Assembly (NCBI GenBank): GCA_022848805.1
Contig: JAJISI010000046.1
Location: 1-8,960, forward strand
Direction of reading: 5' to 3'
Origin: Thermoplasmatota archaeon
Lineage (GTDB): Archaea; Thermoplasmatota; Thermoplasmata; UBA10834
Length of the DNA stretch: 8,960 nt
Shown: positions 6,562-8,960 of the stretch, piece by piece
How positions within the stretch are numbered: position 1 is the stretch's first letter
How the letters are laid out: every line of letters starts with the position of its first letter
The notes under the pieces: model-generated
Database searches by the model: none
What the model was told of the DNA's origin: nothing
Seen by the model: only the letters and a program-made list of their open reading frames with translations
Program-made: the position numbers and the translations under genes

Positions 6562-6566
6562 GGAGG
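6562..6566 (+). promoter_or_regulatory. Ribosome binding site supporting a TTG start of the MttB-family gene
   Basis: GGAGG ends 8 bases before the TTG at 6575, the same spacing as at the ABC permease. The next in-frame ATG (6590) would be about 23 bases away, too far for this site, so TTG is the likely start. Confidence 0.7.
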
Positions 6567-6574
6567 AATTTGAC

Positions 6575-7999
6575 TTGGCCCGCGCACGTATGAATTTCTT
6601 GACCACGGAAGAAGTAGACCTCATTCATTCCCAAAGCCTGAGATGTCTTGAGGAGCTGGGCATCCTCATCCGGAGCGAGCGAGTCCTTCGACTCCTGGAA
6701 GATTCAGGGGCGGATGTGGACTACGACAAGCAGCTGGCAAGGATATCAGAGGACATGGTGGCTGACGCTGTCAGGAAGACCCCCAAGGAGATCACCCTGT
6801 CAGCGCGCGACCCGAAGCACGACTTGAAGATCCCCGTTCAAGGCATCCCATACGCATCGAATTCGGGCCTCGCAACGTACATGATTGACCTTGATTCAGA
6901 TGAGAGGAGGGACGCGTCGCGAGCCGACCTGGCGGATTTCGCACGCTTGGTCGACGCAATGGACCCGGTCGACTTCTTCTGGACACCTGTGGTCCCCATG
7001 GATGTTCCGGACAAGTCACATGCAGCCCATCAGCTCTGGACCTCACTTCAGAACGTGACGAAACATGTGCAGCAGGTCGAGGTGATGGACGCCGAGGACG
7101 CGAAGACCAAGATCGCTCTTGCATCGCTAGTAGCAGGCGGGAAGGAGGAGCTGAGGAAGAGGCCTCTGTTCTCCGTCATCTGTTCTCCCGTGTCGCCTAT
7201 GTCTTTTGAGAAGTGTGGCGCAGAGGCCCAGGTGGAACTCTCGAAGGCCGGAATACCCATCGTGTCCATGACCATGCCCATGTCCGGACTCACATCGCCG
7301 GTCACTGTCGGCGGTACGATAAATCTGACCAACACGGAGAACCTCGCGAGCCTAGTGATATCCCAGACAGCTGCTGAGGGTTCCCCGTTCATCTACAGCT
7401 CGGCCGCTACTCCTGGCGATATGCGGTCTGGAGACGCGAACTTCAGCGCTGTCGAGCTTCCGTTCATAACCGCAAGTCTGGGGCAGATGGCTGACCTATA
7501 CGGCATCCCGCGCATGATAGGGGATTGGGGATTGGGCAATGGATTGAAACCGGGGATAGACAAGGCGTTCTCCGAGGTTTCGAGTACCGCACTTGACACG
7601 TTCTCGGGCGCGGACCTGCTCTGTGGGCTGGGATCTATGGACGGTGCGAAGGGCATCTCGTCGGTGCAGATGGTGATTGACACTTACACATGGGAGAACT
7701 GGCGTCTGTTCTTGAGAAGCGTGGTCATCGACGAGGAGTCGATAGCGTTCGACGTACTCAGAGACGTCGGCCATGGAGGAACGTTCCTTTCCCATCCTCA
7801 CACGCTCAAGAACTTCAGGGCCGCCCTCGCCTCGAGAGACGCGACGAAGCTGCCTTGGGAAGCGACCCTGTCGGATAGGATGGTGCCCGAGGCCAGGGAG
7901 ATCACGAAGAGGATATTGTCCGAGCACAAGGTTGCGCCCCTCGCCCCTGAGATCGTCGAGGAAGGCGATGCGATCATCCGGGATTTCGAGAGTCGCTAG
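6575..7999 (+). CDS. MttB-family (trimethylamine methyltransferase-like) protein without pyrrolysine
   Basis: The 474-residue product matches the MttB/MtgB superfamily, cytoplasmic TIM-barrel enzymes that move a methyl group from a quaternary or tertiary amine to a corrinoid protein. Seen along the sequence: an N-terminal region with LGILIRSERVLRLLEDSGADVD (about 29-50), PVSPMSF (205-211), GIPIVSMTMPMSGLTSPVTVGGTI (about 226-249), NTENLA (253-258), DMRSGD (282-287), and the C-terminal VGHGGTFLSHPHTLKNFR (398-415). True trimethylamine enzymes read an in-frame TAG as pyrrolysine; this frame has no internal stop, as in the glycine betaine, proline betaine and carnitine branches. The loop usually containing GxxDxKxxDxQAgxE is strongly changed (GDWGLGNGLKPGIDKAFSE, 316-334). 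No corrinoid protein, corrinoid activator or MtbA-type gene lies nearby. Substrate is unknown. It starts at TTG with a good GGAGG. Confidence 0.92.
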   Translation: MARARMNFLTTEEVDLIHSQSLRCLEELGILIRSERVLRLLEDSGADVDYDKQLARISEDMVADAVRKTPKEITLSARDPKHDLKIPVQGIPYASNSGLATYMIDLDSDERRDASRADLADFARLVDAMDPVDFFWTPVVPMDVPDKSHAAHQLWTSLQNVTKHVQQVEVMDAEDAKTKIALASLVAGGKEELRKRPLFSVICSPVSPMSFEKCGAEAQVELSKAGIPIVSMTMPMSGLTSPVTVGGTINLTNTENLASLVISQTAAEGSPFIYSSAATPGDMRSGDANFSAVELPFITASLGQMADLYGIPRMIGDWGLGNGLKPGIDKAFSEVSSTALDTFSGADLLCGLGSMDGAKGISSVQMVIDTYTWENWRLFLRSVVIDEESIAFDVLRDVGHGGTFLSHPHTLKNFRAALASRDATKLPWEATLSDRMVPEAREITKRILSEHKVAPLAPEIVEEGDAIIRDFESR

Positions 8000-8021
8000 A
8001 CTGCGGCCGGCACGGGACGCA

Positions 8022-8056
8022 GACGGGAGTGCTGAGGTCGGAGCCCGTCACACGGG
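8022..8056 (+). terminator. Possible hairpin region after the MttB-family gene
   Basis: CCCGT (8044-8048), loop CAC, ACGGG (8052-8056) form a 5-bp stem about 45 bases after the stop. CCCGTC (8044-8049) could alternatively pair with GACGGG (8022-8027). The sequence ACGGGA occurs three times between 8012 and 8057. No long T-run follows, only pyrimidine-rich CCTCTTCC and CCTTCTTC. It is a weak terminator candidate. The remainder of 8000-8185 shows no gene I can support. Confidence 0.25.
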
Positions 8057-8185
8057 ATCCGCCAGAAACCTCTTCCAGCCTTCTTCATATCCGCGCCTCC
8101 TCTACCGGCGCATGTTCCTAGGCCGTGCCTCCCGCAAGCTGATTCTAGCGAAGAGGAAAGTCTAGAACTGGCTTCTGAGGATGCG

Positions 8186-8960
8186 TCAGGAATGCTTCTT
8201 CCTGCTCGCCACAGCAGCCCTTGCCGAATCCTTCATCTCACGTGCGTGCTTCTCGACGAGGTCGAGCGCGCCATCCTCTTCCTCCAGCCCGCGAGCATAG
8301 ATGTTTATCAGCGCTGAACCCTCGACCACGCCTGAGGCCCCAGCTGCTATTGCCTGCCTCACCTGCTCCTGGTTCGATATCCCGAATCCGATGGCGATCG
8401 GCAGATCGCTCTTGGCTCTGAGCCTCTTCAACAACGCGATCGCGGAATGCGGGAGCGAGTCTCTCTGTCCAGTGACTCCAGATATCGCGACAGCGTACAC
8501 GAAACCGCGGGCAGACTGCAGTATCTTCGCCATGCGCTCGTCGTCTGTTGTTGGCGACACCAGTCTGATGACATCGAGTTCGTGTGCACCGGCGATTCTC
8601 TCGAGATCGCCCGATTCCTCCATGGGCAGGTCGACGGGGAGTATCCCGTCAGCGCCCGCCTCGGCTAGCCTCTTGCAGAACGTATCCAGCCCCATCCTGA
8701 CGATGGGGTTGTAGTAGGTCATCACGACTATCGGCGTCTCCATCCCGTCGGAGCGCGCCTTCGATATCACATCGAACAATTTGGCGACCTTGAACCCTGA
8801 CGAGAGCGAGCGTACCATCGCAGCCTGGATGGTGGGGCCATCGGCCAACGGATCAGAGAACGGCAGCCCAAGCTCTATCACATCCGCTCCGGCTCTGGAA
8901 AGCCTCCGCATGAGCTCACCGGTGAACTCGGTCCCGTGATCGCCGCAGCACACGTACGGG
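8186..8960 (-). CDS. trpA: Tryptophan synthase alpha chain, 5' end outside the window
   Basis: TrpA cleaves indole-3-glycerol phosphate to indole and glyceraldehyde 3-phosphate and passes indole to TrpB in the cytoplasm; this is the last step pair of tryptophan synthesis. The visible 258 residues run into the right edge: reading upstream, codons for PYV continue past the first possible GTG start, matching the family's PYVTAGDP, so about 20 N-terminal residues are missing. Clear motifs are VIELGLPFSDPLADGP, which holds the catalytic Glu and Asp (Glu49 and Asp60 in E. coli), then MTYYNP, LPVDLPMEES, the active-site loop SGVTGQRDSLP with the threonine equivalent to E. coli Thr183, and the phosphate-binding IGFGIS and EGSALI. 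One odd point is GDH in place of the usual GDP near the N-terminus. trpA is usually the last gene of the trp operon, so trpB is expected to the right. Confidence 0.97.
   Translation of the reverse strand, partial: PYVCCGDHGTEFTGELMRRLSRAGADVIELGLPFSDPLADGPTIQAAMVRSLSSGFKVAKLFDVISKARSDGMETPIVVMTYYNPIVRMGLDTFCKRLAEAGADGILPVDLPMEESGDLERIAGAHELDVIRLVSPTTDDERMAKILQSARGFVYAVAISGVTGQRDSLPHSAIALLKRLRAKSDLPIAIGFGISNQEQVRQAIAAGASGVVEGSALINIYARGLEEEDGALDLVEKHAREMKDSARAAVASRKKHS
8187..8204 (-). terminator. Small hairpin at the 3' end of trpA
   Basis: CAGGAA (8187-8192), a 6-base loop, and TTCCTG (8199-8204) form a 6-bp stem that overlaps the stop codon and last codons of trpA. On the minus strand it is followed about 20 bases later by the pyrimidine-rich CTAGACTTTCCTCTT (8150-8164), which resembles the element after the C11 peptidase. 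Together they may mark the 3' end of the trp transcript. Confidence 0.3.

Noticed and set aside
6575..7999. Possible pyrrolysine-containing MttB
   Set aside because: The frame runs from the TTG at 6575 to its stop without any internal TAG and reaches full family length.
7996..8088. Minus-strand 30-residue ORF starting MKKAGRGFWRIP with a GGAGG 7 bases before its ATG
   Set aside because: It is arginine- and proline-rich, has no recognisable motif, ends overlapping the MttB gene's last codons, and could arise by chance in GC-rich DNA. Conservation in relatives would be needed to reconsider.
1..8960. CRISPR array, IS element, phage or defence genes
   Set aside because: No spaced direct repeats, transposase, integrase, terminal inverted repeats or recognised defence domains were found on either strand.

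Overview
The window looks like ordinary chromosome from an archaeon, most likely a mesophilic or moderately thermophilic member of the Thermoplasmatota or a neighbouring uncultured lineage. The reasons are start signals of the GGAGG / GGTGAT type, AT-rich TATA-like boxes 25-70 bases ahead of several starts, use of TTG starts, and the gene mix (secreted clostripain-type peptidase, non-pyrrolysine MttB homologue, single-cysteine NADH oxidase/CoA-disulfide reductase relative, DrrA-type ABC exporter). The lineage is inferred; no rRNA or other marker gene is present.

Layout, left to right. 1-148: a short non-coding end with a strong TATA-like box. 149-1965 (minus): a two-gene ABC exporter operon, ATPase first, then permease, 2 bp apart and probably translationally coupled. 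2162-2635 (plus): a small membrane-anchored BsuPI-like protein read divergently from the exporter. 2901-4253 (plus): a pyridine-nucleotide-disulfide oxidoreductase. 4254-4513: a convergent intergenic region with a strong hairpin. 4514-5758 (minus): a secreted C11 (clostripain family) cysteine peptidase. 5967-6392 (minus): a small DUF454 membrane protein. 6575-7999 (plus): an MttB-family methyltransferase starting at TTG. 8186-8960 (minus): trpA, cut by the right edge. No gene-free stretch exceeds 300 bases.

Apart from the ABC operon, the genes look like independently transcribed single units with unrelated jobs: export, redox or thiol metabolism, extracellular protein breakdown, methylamine/betaine-type methyl transfer, and tryptophan synthesis. 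I see no phage, IS element, CRISPR array, toxin-antitoxin pair or defence cluster, and no convincing undescribed system. The points most worth a second look are the divergent MttB paralogue with no corrinoid partner nearby, the co-occurrence of a secreted protease with a BsuPI-type domain protein, a shared CTAGACTTTC element after two minus-strand genes, and the Pro-to-His change in the TrpA GDP motif.
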